Shown: positions 39,148 through 51,290 of the stretch, piece by piece
Layout of the letters: each line of letters begins with the position of its first letter
How positions within the stretch are numbered: the first letter of the stretch is position 1
DNA from: Chamaecyparis obtusa
Taxonomy: Eukaryota > Streptophyta > Pinopsida > Cupressales > Cupressaceae
Direction: 5' to 3'
DNA: 64,000 nt
NCBI GenBank assembly: GCA_027943335.1
Contig: BSBK01002053.1
Coordinates: 186,001-250,000 of the forward strand
Translations under genes and position numbers: made by a program
Notes under the pieces: generated by a model
Seen by the model: only the letters and a program-made list of their open reading frames with translations
Database searches by the model: none
What the model was told of the DNA's origin: nothing

Positions 39148-40820
39148 TGGAAGCATTTCCATTTCTTAAAAGTTTGAAATACATCATATTTCTAAGGAAA
39201 TAAATCCATACTTTTCTTGTTGCATCATCTATAAATGTAATATAATACAAAGAGCCACCAAGGGAAGATACTTGAGTTCATCCCCATACATCTATAGCAC
39301 AAGCTCTAATCTCTCATTTTTCTTTTCCTTCCCACTATTTACAAAACTAACTCTCTTTTGTTTTCCATAAACACAACTTTCACATAAATCCATATTGACA
39401 CAGTTTAGACCAGGTAAAACTTTCTTTGAATGAAGTAATTTAATACCTTTTTCACCCATGTGCATGAGTCTGTTGTGCCAGAGTGCTGTGTCAGAACCTA
39501 CATCAACAGTTTGATGTTCTTCCTTCTTAACTGCAGCCACTGTTCCTGAACATTCATTATCTTTTGAAAAAATCAAAGTAGAAGAAACAATATGACTTGT
39601 ACAAAGATATAAGGTGCCTACTTTCACACCTTTTGCTACTACTAAGGAACCTTTTGAAACCTTCCAATTTCTATCATTAAAAGTAACTCTACAACCTTCA
39701 TCACCCAATTGCCCTACTAAAATTAAATTCCTATTCAGCCTTGGAACATGTCTTACCTCTTGTAGTAGCCAATGATTCCCATTCTGCAACTTAATCTTAA
39801 TTTTTCCCTTTCCAACTATCTAACAGGGTTCATTATCGCCCAAATAAACTTGCCCAAAATCCCCTTGGACATAATCAAGAAAGTAACCTCTATAGGGTGT
39901 AGCATGAAATGAAGCCCCAGAATCTAAAAAACATGAATCATCAATACTTTCTAAAGTTCTAAAGAAAGAATCAAGGCATCCTCTTTGGGTTTATTACTTA
40001 CCACATTTTCCTCATTGTTACCTTTTTGTTTGTCTCGTTTATTCTTCTGAGACCAATAATCTTTCTTCTTATGACCTAGTTTTCCACAATACCAGCAATC
40101 ATTTGGCCCTTTGGATTCAAACCCATTTCCCTCTGATTTTCCTCTTGATTTCCCACAATTTCCAGAGTTGTTTCCTCTCTCATTGGTTCTACCACTGCTT
40201 TGTGTGTTTAAGACACTACCTGATGTGGATCCACCTAAGCTTTTCCTATGAATTTCCTCGCTCATAATAACACCAATAACATCATCAAATTTTAGGGTAT
40301 TAGAACTAGAAACAGAGTTACTAACAACCATTACCAAGCCATTCCATCTTTGAGAAAAAGAACACAAAATCAAGAGAGCCCTGACTTCTTCATCAAAAAT
40401 AACATTGACAAAATTTAATTGACTGGTAACTGTATTAAACTCATTTAAGTGATCAGCAACTGACCCACGTTCCACCATTTTCATATTAAACAAACGCTTC
40501 ATGAGAAATACATTATTTGAAGTGGAGAGCTTTTCATTCAACTTCACTAGGGTTTTCATCAAATATTTAGTCATCATTGCTTGTGTAATATTGAATGCCA
40601 CTGATTGTGCCAAGCATAATTGAATATGACCAAGAGCCTTTCTATCAAGAATTGTCCAGTCCTCATCAGAAATGCTTGCTAGTTTCTTGGCTTTTCCTTC
40701 CAATGGCCGCCATAGATCCTTTTGATAGAGATAGTCCTCCATTTGCATTTTCCATAACTGAAAGTTTTTCCCATTAAACTTGTCAACCTTCAACCTACCC
40801 TCATCTACTATTGTTCCCAC
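39148..40820 (-). pseudogene. gag-pol: copia D gag-protease-integrase start, broken
   Basis: gag starts at ATG 40820 and is open for 289 codons to a stop at 39951. It shows the copia gag fold region (K-F-N-G-K-N near the N-terminus, W-K-M) and a zinc knuckle near 40085 whose fourth ligand, normally Cys, is Tyr. Protease LDSGASFH follows near 39920, in a different frame from gag. The next frame (39789-39292) holds the GAG-pre-integrase HxxxxHx and CxxC residues. Integrase begins with FIDDAT and RKVW near 39240 but is frameshifted, and it is lost at the transposon junction. Confidence 0.85.
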
Positions 40821-40883
40821 TTAACTATGAGAATCCCACTAAACTATGAGGTCTTCTTACAGAGGATAACTAAAAACAACCTC

Positions 40884-40895
40884 GCTCTGATACCA
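40884..40895 (-). promoter_or_regulatory. primer binding site of copia D
   Basis: Minus strand TGGTATCAGAGC, the exact canonical plant copia site, two bases from the LTR end at 40898. Confidence 0.92.
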
Positions 40896-40897
40896 CT

Positions 40898-41155
40898 TGT
40901 TAGGATTAACAAGGTAGAAATAACAATTACATGCAAAAATAACCAATATCAGAAACCACATAGAAGAGAATAGAAGACACAAAGATTTAACATGGTTCAC
41001 CCAAGCCCTGGGCTACGTCCACCAACAATGAGTCCAATATTATTATCATCCAGTGATTACAATTTGTAATCCCTTACAGCTTGATTCCATCGCAAGTACT
41101 AAAACCATACATTATGAAATCCCTGACCCTAAACTATATTATACAATACTTTTCC
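40898..41155 (-). repeat. partial 5' LTR of copia D
   Basis: Starts TGTTAGGATTAAC on the plus strand and runs to about 41155, where element X sequence takes over. No LTR terminus is seen there, so it is truncated. Confidence 0.7.
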
Positions 41156-41576
41156 ACATTAAGGACCAGTAGATAAATTTCCTTGATGAATATGAGGTTA
41201 GAATCTATGACTATTACTAGATGAGCTTGGAGCTAGCACTGACTATTCTACTACTCAGGGTACCCCAAAAGGTGAAGGAAGTTGACACTGATGATGTCCT
41301 AGACCCTATTTATAATTTGGATAAAGTATACACCAAGTCCATTTTGAATGTAGAGGTTGATAGGGATGAAAATGATGACATCAACTTCAAGGCAAGACAC
41401 ATTGTTAAGGTGACTAAGGTGTGCATCGCCCGTCCATTTCTTATGGATCTCATACCTATGAAACAACAACTAGCTCAGCCCTCCAAGGAAAAGAAGAAAG
41501 GGAAGAAGATGTTGATGCCACAATTCAAAGAGCCTAATCCACACAAGCCAAAAATGGTGTATAGACATGAGCGCCA
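41156..41576 (+). mobile_element. element X fragment (left composite)
   Basis: Aligns with about 23597-24016 of X copy 1, including the segment encoding MVYRHE. It is interrupted by the Y LTR at 41577, after the 5-mer CGCCA. The frame is open for 124 codons from 41221 but is only part of the X frame. Confidence 0.78.
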
Positions 41577-44500
41577 TGTTAGTCCATTTTCCTGAAAAAT
41601 GCAAAATCCTATGAAAATGGCCTTATTCCTACTAAAACCCTAAGAAATTGCAATGACCACTTGGAACCTTATTTTGATCTGCAAAGAAAATGTATAAGAT
41701 TTCATATTTTGTGAGCTTAGCCTGGCATAATTTATGGTGTGTCCAAATTCCATTCTAGATCGCATGGCCTAATGTGCAAAAAATAGGGAGATATTGCAGT
41801 TTGAAGGTCTGAGAAATAGGTCTTTTCAATGAATAAGGGTTTCAAAACTTGTCTAAGTCCATAAAAACCCTATCCAAGTCTATTTATTCATTACTTTTTT
41901 GGGCCACTTAAGTCCCCTTTATGCACATGCTTTATTTCATAGCCTAGGTAGTTAAGTCTTTCATTCAGAGAACTACTAACTGTAGTGTTTGTGTGCTCTC
42001 CTGATCCTGGCAGTTAGTGGCCTAGCATTCAACGATCTAGCGGGCGGTCTTATTTTCTTTCAGTAGTTGAATCTCCAAGTAAAATGGCTAAGTCACTTAA
42101 CATCTGGTGAATAAGTGTGGACCATGGATGAGGACTAAGATCAGTGTCTGGGGCTTGTTCTCCAAATCAAACCAAGGTTAAGTCCAACATCCAGTAATAG
42201 GCATTCGAGTGTTCTCCAGATGGAACCCCAGTTAAGAAAATGATTATTAGATTAAGAAAAGTTCTTTGGTCGTGTATTCTCCTGATTTTGACGATTCAAA
42301 GACAAGGGTATTTATAGTGTAAGGTTTCCTTAGTCGTGTGATCTCTGGATATAATGGCTAAGTCCTAAGTAATTTAGTGAGTTAGTGAATAAAGCATTCT
42401 CTCAATCTCATGATGAAGTAGTGAAACCCTAAAGCATTGAGCGATTTAGTGATAGCCATAGATAGCTTCCAAGATCAACAACTGATATTTAATCTCATAA
42501 TGAAACCTAAGTTAAGTGAAATATTCAGCAAATTGGCGAATAAGGTGTTTGTTGAATCTCGTGAAAAAGTGGGGTTAAGAAAATCATTCAAAGAATACAA
42601 GGAGCTTTCAGTCATGTCTTCATGAGATAGAGGATGATTTAAGCTAAGAGTTCAAATATTTAACGAGAACCACATATGAAAGGAAAGATCAACGACTGGC
42701 GTGTGATCTTGAGATCTAACTAGAGTCATGCCAAGTATTCATTGAGCTAGAGATTCATTTTATTCACATATTCTTGTGAGCTAACCATGGGTAAGGATAA
42801 ACTTTATTGATTATGAGAATGCTTTGGTCATTGGATCGCCAGATGAAGTTAAGTTAAAGATGAAGACTAGAAGATTGAATATGCTTCGTCAATGCAGTCA
42901 TGATCTAACAGTTGGTGCTAGATCTCCAGATTAAACCTCAGGTCAAGGAAAGACTCAACAACCACATGAATGCTTCATTCACATGATCACTAGATAAGAT
43001 CTGGTTTAAGTGAAAGATAAATGAAGTTTTGGGTCTAGGTGACAGGTGTTGTAGATGTGTTCTTTTCTGATTGGCCGAGGAAAAAGATGATGTGGCCGAT
43101 TGATTTTTAAAAGCCAAATTGATTGTTTGTCAATTTTTATGAGCTGCCCGATGTGTCGATAAGGGATATGATTGACAGCCACATTTTTAACTTGGATCAG
43201 TTGGTTGTTGCTTCCATTATTTGAAATGATTCAGGGTTTTTATTTCTAGGGTTTGTTGCAGTGAGCCAGAAATGACAAAACTAGATCAAATTTGTATTTT
43301 CCAAGGTAGGTTATAGGAAAATGAAGTGACACATGGTGAAGTCTAGTGCATTCTGAGTTAAAAGTGCAAGAAATAAAGTGAAAGGCTGATTTAAATAACT
43401 TCAATAGTCTTTTCTATAGTCTCAATGAAATGTTTTTATTATGCATTTTCTGAGATGCATTCATGATGAATTTTTTACAGAACAAAATGTAATCCTTTCT
43501 TGGAGAGGAATGGAATCAAATAAATTGGAAATTATTGATCAGTTGGAGAGAATCAGTTTGCAGATCAAGTGTGGAGGAATATTGAAGATATTTTGGCGAA
43601 AATGATAGCTATCAATTCTATGTAACTGACTTCCTTTTCCTATATCTCTATTTTTTCTCTCCATTGTTAAGGATGGTGAAATTAGCACTACAGAGGCAGT
43701 ATTCTGGCCTTTGAGCCCTTGTTTTTTTTGTTTTCATGGTTTATTGATTATAATGAACCAAAGATTTTTGAATGAAAAATAGTGAAATCCCAATCTTTTA
43801 TTGGTGATGTCTTCATATGTATTGCATTGAATTCTTGTGGATTAGTTTGTAAGGCACTCTAATATGCTGGTTATAAGGTGACTGAATTTGTGTTCTTAGT
43901 TTCTCTCAAGGAGTGAATAAATCCTTGGCACAATTCTGAGAGTTTAACAATGTATGTGAATCTAATGTTTGGGTAGAGGAGTGAGAGAATAATTTGTAAG
44001 GAACTTCATTTGAGTTTTATTTGTTTGGAATCATAGGATTTCTGGGGATTTACTTTTATTTGACTCTATTGGCCAAGTGATAAATCACTGGTCACTGCTT
44101 GTCTTTGTTTCTTTCATCATCAAATCTAAAAAATCATTGAACATTAACTTTCTGTTGAAGAGCATGTAATGTCAATAGTTTGTATTTGTAGAATACACTG
44201 CAGCTAGTGATTCTTTGAATAATTAATCATAGGTTAGCTTGCATGAGTCTTGAGCTCAAAGAGTAGAAGGATTTATCCTTGTCACCTGTGTCATTTTCCT
44301 AGTCCTTAGAACACTTATGCAATGAAGATCTTGCATAAGACTGGTTGAGTGTTGACTCCCATATCTTATGGTTCTAAGAACTATCCACTATCTTAGTATG
44401 CATAGAAAAGTTAATGTCAAAGAAAAGTTATCATAAAATAAGATTCATGTTTGAATTAGGTACATCCACCTGAGTGAGTGGAGCTCAAAGTGAAGAAGGA

Positions 44501-44615
44501 TTGTATCCTTGTTAATTAGTCTTTTCTTGCTTGAATTGGGAATTTAGGAATCATAGAGTTCCAATTAAGCATTCAGGGCTTGTGTGTTAGGATTCAGTAA
44601 GACAAATCACTAACA
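41577..44615 (+). repeat. 5' LTR of left Y copy (3039 bp)
   Basis: Starts TGTTAGTCCATTTTC and ends AAATCACTAACA. It aligns with the reverse complement of 58561-61620 over its whole length. No protein is encoded. Confidence 0.85.
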
Positions 44616-44618
44616 AAA

Positions 44619-44636
44619 TGGTGACTCTAGTGGGGA
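44619..44636 (+). promoter_or_regulatory. primer binding site of Y
   Basis: TGGTGACTCTAGTGGGGA three bases after the LTR end. It resembles the TGGCGACTC-type primer sites common in plant Tat-like gypsy elements. The right copy has TGGAGACTCTATTGGGGA. Confidence 0.65.
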
Positions 44637-44794
44637 AGAAATAAAGGGCAACAAGTTTAAGAAGATTGTTTCCTTGCTTTACTGAATCATCGCAGAGTTT
44701 GGTCCAGTTTGGTTATAGAATCAAGTTATTTTTGCTTTCAAGTTGTTTAAATGGTATAAAGCTAAAGTAGAAAAATAAAGTGGAAAAGAGTTAA

Positions 44795-47645
44795 AATGCT
44801 TAAGATCAAATAGAGGTGGTGAGTTTATTTCTAATGATTTCACTAAATTTTGTAATGAGCATGGAATTAAAAGATGGTTTTCTACACTGAGAAAACCACA
44901 TCAGAATGGAATTGCTGAAAGGAGGAATAGGTTGATTGTGTTAGAACATTGATGATTGAAAAAGATGTTTCACAAATGTACTGGAGAGAAGTTGTTAGTA
45001 CTGTTGTATACACATTGAATCAAGTACAATTGAAGAAAGATTCAAATAAGACACCCTATGAGTTATGGTATGGTTACACACTGAATTTAGGTTATTTTAG
45101 AATATTTGGAAGTAGATGTTACATTCTGAAAGATGATAGAAATGAGAAATTTGATTCAAAAGGTGATCAAGGAATATTGTTAGGATATTCTACTAAAAGA
45201 AAAGCTTACAAATATTTGAATAAGGTTTCTAACAAAATGACTGTAAGTAAAAATGTGAGGGTTGATGAGTTTACCGAGAAAAATGATGAAGAAAGCAAAA
45301 AGGAACTAGAAGACTATAGTAGATTCATATACATTGAGAAACCTAAAATTCTACCTAAGTAACATGTTGAAATTACTGAGCAACATGATAATGATAGCGA
45401 GATTCAGGCTATAGAGACCAAGAATTAGGAAATAATTACTGAGGAAGATCTTGATCCTACACCAAATGATGAACAAAGAAGAGAGAAAGTGCTAGCAAAA
45501 TTTGTGAAGAGACACCGTGCACATAATCAGATTATTGGTGACAAGAAAGCTGACATGATGACACAAAGTAAGTTGAGAAACACCACACATTTAGTTTGTG
45601 AATTTAAACCTAAAAATGTTAGGGATGCACTTGAGAACAATGAATAGATTAATGAAATGAATGAGGAAATTGAGAAAATACTAAAAAACAAAATATGGAC
45701 ATTGGTACTAAGACCAAATGATAATAATTTAATTGGAACCCAATAGATATTCTAAAACAAGTTGAATGAAAATGGTGAAGTCACTAGGAATTGTGTGTGT
45801 GAAAATTGTACCTGATCTGTAGACACAACACTCAGTAAAACATTAGAGGTTAGCTATAATCAAAATCGTGCAAAATTGAAAGCTATCTAACCAAGCGATT
45901 TACTGCCTTCTAGTAGGTGCGAGATTAATGTTCTCAGATTGTAATCGAGATCAGTGACCTAGACGACACCTAAATGAAGGATTTGAATGCAATTGATCTA
46001 GATATGAAATATGAATGCAATTAATCTATTTTTTTGATATTTTCTATGCAATAAGAATGATAAAAACCGATATGAATCTATGCTAGATGAAATTGATATG
46101 CTATGAATCTAACAATGATATGTAATATGAATGCAAAAATAAGATTGATCTCACAAAGATGTCGATTCGCAAGAGCTTTGATTCTTCAATTCCAATTCTC
46201 CAGCGTGATTGTGCAAAATATGAGATGATTTGTGAAGAGCTAAAGCCTTAATTTGTAGAAATCCAGGGCTTTGGAGGTGCATGGATAAAAGCCATAAATC
46301 ACTCAAATTAACTCATCTTGATTTTTGAGTTATCTGATCATGAAAGATAGTTAATTCTCAAAATCATGCAAAAACATGCAAAAACAACTTTTTAACTCAA
46401 ATTAAAGTTTAGATCAGCTTTTTGAACTCCAAAAGGATGTTGAGTTCCAAAAAGTTAATAACTTGCATTGATTTTCTAATTTGGAGTTTAAATGTTTCTT
46501 TTGAATATGCATAATAATTAAGAATTAAATAAATAAATAAAGTGATTTATCCTCAACTCAACTGATTTTTGAAAATAAATAATTAATTTATGGGTTAATT
46601 AACTATTTTACCAAACTTTTATTAAAAATTATATTATTAAATAATGACAACATGCTTTAATTAATTAAATAAGAATTTAATCAATTAAAGATAGGAATTT
46701 TGATTTATTGTCAAAATTAAATAATATAATTAATAATAGATAGAATTAAATTTAATTAAACAATTAAGTGGCAAGATATTAAGTTTAATTAATTAAATAT
46801 GAAAATATTCAATTAATCAAACTTAGGATAAATGTGATTTATTGCCAAATAATTATAAAATTAAAGATAATTATGATGATTAGGAATATTACTAGGAATA
46901 TTCCCTGATGTAGAATTTAAGATAATCAATTATGATTCGATGATGTTTAGATGTGCCTTAGATTAGGACTTTGATGGCTATTTCATTCGAATTGTCGATG
47001 TAGGAGATTAATGAACTTATAGCCCATTTTTGGGGTATTACAGGAATAAGGCAAGACTTGTATGCAAAGAGTATGCACAAGAAGAAGGTATGGATTATGG
47101 TGGGACTTTTGCACTAGTTGCAAGACTTGAAGGAGTTAGAATATTGCTTGCATATGCCACCTACAAAGGATTTAAAGTATATTAAATGGATGTCAAATCT
47201 GTATTTTTTAATGGAATACTTGAGGAAGAGGTATGCATGGAACAAGCTAAAAGTTTTGATGATCCAAATAAAAAAAATATGGTATGTAAATTGCACAAAG
47301 CACTATATGGATTGAAACAAGCACTGAGAGCATGGTATGAAAGACTACATTCATATCTTATTAGTATTGGATTTGTTAGAACAAGTGACAACACCCATTT
47401 ATATTGGAAAGGTGAAACTGATGACAACATTCTTATTGCTGAAATTTTTTTTAATGATATCATATTTGGAGGACATGGTAATCTATGCAAATAATTTGCT
47501 GATGAAATGAGAAAAGAATTTGAAATGTCAATGTTTGGAAAGATAAAATTCTTTCTTGTTTTGCAAATTCTAAAATAAAGTGAAGGTATATTCATTACCC
47601 AATCAAAGTACATCAATTAAGTGTTGAAGACCTTTGGAATGGAAG
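44795..47645 (+). pseudogene. pol: copia fragment W: integrase end and RT, split by a solo LTR
   Basis: Begins in integrase at the LRSNRGGEF segment, continues through the YELW and GIFLGY-like motifs, and reaches RT at 45660. The solo LTR at 45792-47042 interrupts it between the NENGEVTRN and ARLVC segments. RT resumes at 47048 and continues through MDVKS, LYGLKQA and FNDIIFGG near 47450. In the last of these, the first Asp of the copia VDD motif reads Asn. It breaks off at the FGME segment near 47645. Several stops and at least one frameshift (near 44950) are present. No LTR of its own is seen. Confidence 0.85.
45787..47047 (-). mobile_element. solo LTR of family A in copia W with GGAAT target duplication
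   Basis: The LTR proper is 45792-47042 (1251 bp). It reads TGTGTGTGAAAA to GGGGTATTACA on the plus strand and is the reverse complement of the LTR at 7961-9255. Both flanks carry GGAAT (45787-45791 and 47043-47047). Without the insert, the copia frame reads straight through, which fixes the ends to the base. Confidence 0.93.
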
Positions 47646-48100
47646 TGTTGAGCATCATTTTTACATGAGACAATGATTAGGAATTTATGCGAGAAAATTG
47701 CCCTCTTGGAAGAATGATATTATTCAATATCAAGGTTCCTTCTGGGTTGGGTCTCAACCACTTGGATAGCTCAATAGAAGACAAGTGTGAATCTAGATTC
47801 ATCACAAGGAGACCTTTTCTAGTTCGTATCTCAAAAAGGTTGCAAAACAAATGTTGAGCACAATAATACTTCTTTTTGGGATTTTAAGATTTTTAAATGA
47901 AACAATGTTAATCTAACTAATCTATCATAACTGATATGCAAGGAAGGTAAGAGGAAAGAAAATGATAATGTAAAGGAAATTTGATGAAAGAAACTAATGG
48001 ACATAAATCAATATCACACTGCTTCACAAATTAAAATACCAAGAAGATGAGAAAAACCCACAAAATAGAGATCTGATGAAATCACAATCTTAGCCAAGTG
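47646..48100. other. unassigned sequence between copia W and element X
   Basis: AT-rich, no open frame of note and no match recognised elsewhere in the window. It may be further X 3' sequence that is missing from X copy 1. Confidence 0.35.
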
Positions 48101-49925
48101 GATGCAATCATCAATGAAAATAAACGCAGGCATATAATAAGCCAAAACTCATTAGATCATGAAGCCACCATGGATGTGCACACACATGAGACAAGTTTAT
48201 CTCCAAAGCATCGAGAAAGAAGAGAGATCTTCTCAATAATTTGTCACAATGAAGCAATGCAGCAGAGGTAAACATTGAACTAAAAGAATCACACCACGAT
48301 TGAAGCACCAATTATATGTATTGTATTATGATAAAAATATGACCTTAATTACATTGATTTCATACAATTTATAAAGTTGTGCTCTCAATTTCATAGCTAG
48401 GGTTTTAGCTGCATCTAAAACTCAAAAATAAATCTAAACTAGAGATTACATGAAGGAGACTATCTCTAAAACCAATTAGAACTACCCTAGCAGGGAACTA
48501 AACCTCATGCATTAAAGAACTAGAGAAAATCATGCATAAACTAACTTAAAAATGAAACTGGAACTCATGCATGTTCTTCATGAAACTTTATGATCCTTCC
48601 CTTTATTCTCTATTATGGCTCTCCTACATGGACTCAACTGGAAGAGGCCCTCAAATCATGCATAAATGACCCTCTTGATGTGATCTCTTTGACTAAAAAA
48701 TCAAGTTGGAGATGACTGAAGTTAGACAGTGGTCGTGCCTAGAAATTTAGGATCTCGACCGTTGCCCCAAAAAAATGAAGCTCCATAATTGACTAAGTGT
48801 GGAGGTGACCCCTTCTAAACTTTTAGAGTTTTGGAGGCCAAAAATTCTCTAGGACTGAAATGCCGAAAATCCAAGTCTTCAAAAATGGCTAAGTGTGGAA
48901 AATGTTTTTCTCTATACAAATTTTTGACAAAGTCAGAACTGGATGTCTATTGACTTGGGAAGACTTTTGTGTGAGCTTTGCAGAACCTATCCACAATCTC
49001 TTGCACCTCTTCAAAGTCATCCATTTTGACTCCTTTAAGGAGTTCTTGTTGTTTCTCCCAAAAGGTGACCAGTTCCACTATAAACCCATTATCTCCTCTT
49101 CTTGAGATAACATTTTTTGAATTTCTACCCTTTGATAAAACATCTGTTGGAGGTCTTCTTTTGTACTAACTCCTCTAAAAATGTCTAGATACTGATTTAT
49201 GATGAAATTTACACGATGCATTGTTTTCTCATCATCTTCTTCATATAAATCTAGGTCCAACCCTTCGAAAAACTTATGCATTTTCCCCATAAAAGAAGAC
49301 CTTTATCCCTCCTTTTATTCATCCTTTTCAGCACCTTTTCAAAAATAGTCAAAGCACTAGTGATAACTTGGATCCATTCTTCAAAATTATCCAGCTCTAA
49401 CCCCTCATATACCTTGATCAAAACTTGGAAGTGTTGCTTCCTTATTACTACAAGATATTCCAGTGCCTGTTCCCACTTTAGGATTTTCTCCTCCAGACAG
49501 TCCTCCTCACTCATAATTCAACCAAAAATGTGATTCCCTGAAGAATACTCTTAAAAGGCCCCAGAATCTTCTTGAGATTTGTACCAGAAAACTCTTCAAA
49601 ATCTACCTTCCAATCTGTATATACCTGAACAAAATAATACATGATGTCTACTGATATACTTACATCACCCCTTTTCTCCAAAATAGCCTGTAATGAGGCC
49701 TTAGGGTTACTAGGGTCAATGGGACCTACTGTCTTAAGGATAAATTTCTTCATTGCTTCATTTTGTTCCATTAATGCCTTGATCTTCTCTTCATCCTTGT
49801 TCATGAAGCCTAAGGCATGTTTTAACCCTAGTGTAGCTAGAGTTTTACTTCCCTCTCTAGTTGGCTCTCCTAGGTCTACCTCTTCCAACACATAATCGTC
49901 TAGAGTAACTTCCACCATATTGACA
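48101..49925 (-). mobile_element. element X, 3' part, minus strand (right composite)
   Basis: Reverse complement of about 25365-27198 of X copy 1, including the two Leu/Lys/Glu-rich coding segments. Its X sequence continues at 57209 on the far side of copia Z. Confidence 0.82.
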
Positions 49926-50017
49926 TGTTGGAGATTTTCCAGCAGACTAGTACCGACTATATGTTTTTTCATTGATGACAACATATGAAAAGTAGCATGT
50001 GTGGAAGTCTTATGCAT
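49078..50017 (-). pseudogene. element X C-terminal coding segments
   Basis: Read on the minus strand, 49925-49511 encodes the LEEVDLGEPTREG-type segment and 49514-49078 the MSEEDCLEEK helical segment. Both are closely related to 25400-26200 of copy 1. Here the second segment is open for longer than in copy 1. Bases above 49925 belong to copia Z. Function unknown. Confidence 0.55.
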
Positions 50018-51233
50018 TAAGCTTTTAGTATATGTAGCATGGATATGATATCAACATGATATCATGGGTGCAAAGGTTAACTGTTAGTACATATAGTTAG
50101 ATAGCACCTTGTGTCAGCAGTGTTCCTGACAGAGTAACAAGTAGTGTTCTATGCATGGTTGTCCATATAGTTATCATGGAGCCTTGCACACTTGGATATA
50201 TGTTGAAATGGTAGTGATGTTTCAGTCATGGATGCATAGTCAGATAATCAGTATTAGTGAAGTTATTCAGTCACTATTTTCTAGTAGCAGTTTCCTATGT
50301 TTATTCAGAAGAGCCGACAAAGATTTTATTGGTTCTAGAGTTGTGCCTATCACGTGGATATGTGCCCTTGGATTTTAGCTTAGAAGAGAGTTGTTGATGT
50401 TCGGTTAAGAGCAGATGAATTAATTCAATGTAAGAAGAAAGATATAGTTTTTTTGGTAAAGTCGACAGTGTGTAGCGTGCATCTACAATTATATTATCAG
50501 ATAGGTCCCAGAATGTGTTGCATGCATAATAGAGCTGACAGTATGTTTATCAAAGTTTGTTATGGTTTATCTAATATGACTTCAAGGTGGTTCTAACAGG
50601 CTAACTTGATTACATCATTTAGAGGGTAGATATTTATAGGCAATCATTTGTGATTGCTTGAGTGTGGCTCATGCTTGATTAAGTAGAGCAAAGAAAAGTG
50701 TGTGAAGTGTTGAGCCATCAAAAGAAGGTCTATGTGACTAAGTAAAGTATTTGTGCTATACATTGTAATTGATCCATATAGTAGGTCAAAGCGCAGCTCA
50801 CCAAGATCTAGATATAGTGTGTATCTATTATTTAGAAGGTTGTAGCCTTCACCCCTTTGAGGAGTGTGCTCTTGGATAGTGCATCCTCTCCCCTAATAGG
50901 GATAATTTTAAAAGACTCCTAATAGGGTCTGACCCTTGACTAGGTCTAATGTACTAAATATATTGTAAAGAAACTCCTAATAGGGTTAAGGATCTTCTAA
51001 CAAGGATCATAATACACTAGTGCAGAATATTAGTGGATGTCAATTCCCACTGAGGTTTTTACCTATTTGTTTTTCCCCATAACCAAAATATTGGTGTTGT
51101 GTTCATGTGTTCTTTCATTGTTTTTATGCTTTATGTTTAAGTATACTTAATTGGATAAATAATTGAATGTTGTAGATAACTGATTCACCCCCCCCCCTCC
51201 CCCCTCAGTTATCTCTTGGGACTATTCCTAACA
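49926..51233 (+). repeat. 5' LTR of Z (1308 bp)
   Basis: Starts TGTTGGAGATTT and ends ACTATTCCTAACA. A poly-C tract (51188-51197, then six more C after one T) precedes CTCAGTTATCT near the end. Confidence 0.93.
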
Positions 51234-51235
51234 AT

Positions 51236-51248
51236 TGGTATTAGAGCC
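51236..51248 (+). promoter_or_regulatory. primer binding site of Z
   Basis: TGGTATTAGAGCC, one mismatch to the canonical copia site, two bases after the LTR. Confidence 0.88.
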
Positions 51249-51290
51249 AAGTGCCTCGGTGAAAAATTTTAACAACTTGAGGTTGATTAG

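Larger units (their letters stand above)
39148..41155 (-). mobile_element. Ty1/copia element D, 5' part, minus strand
   Basis: Part of a 5' LTR (40898-41155), primer site, gag, protease and the start of integrase; cut at 39148 by the DNA transposon junction. A different copia family from C1, H and Z: its gag has an UBN2-like layout and its LTR end is AATCCTAACA without a poly-C tract. Confidence 0.82.
41577..44735 (+). mobile_element. element Y (left copy): 5' LTR, primer site and start of internal region
   Basis: LTR 41577-44615 followed by a primer site and about 120 bp that match the right Y copy read on the minus strand. Similarity stops near 44735 at CAAGTTATTTTT, so the rest of this copy is deleted or replaced. 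Confidence 0.8.
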
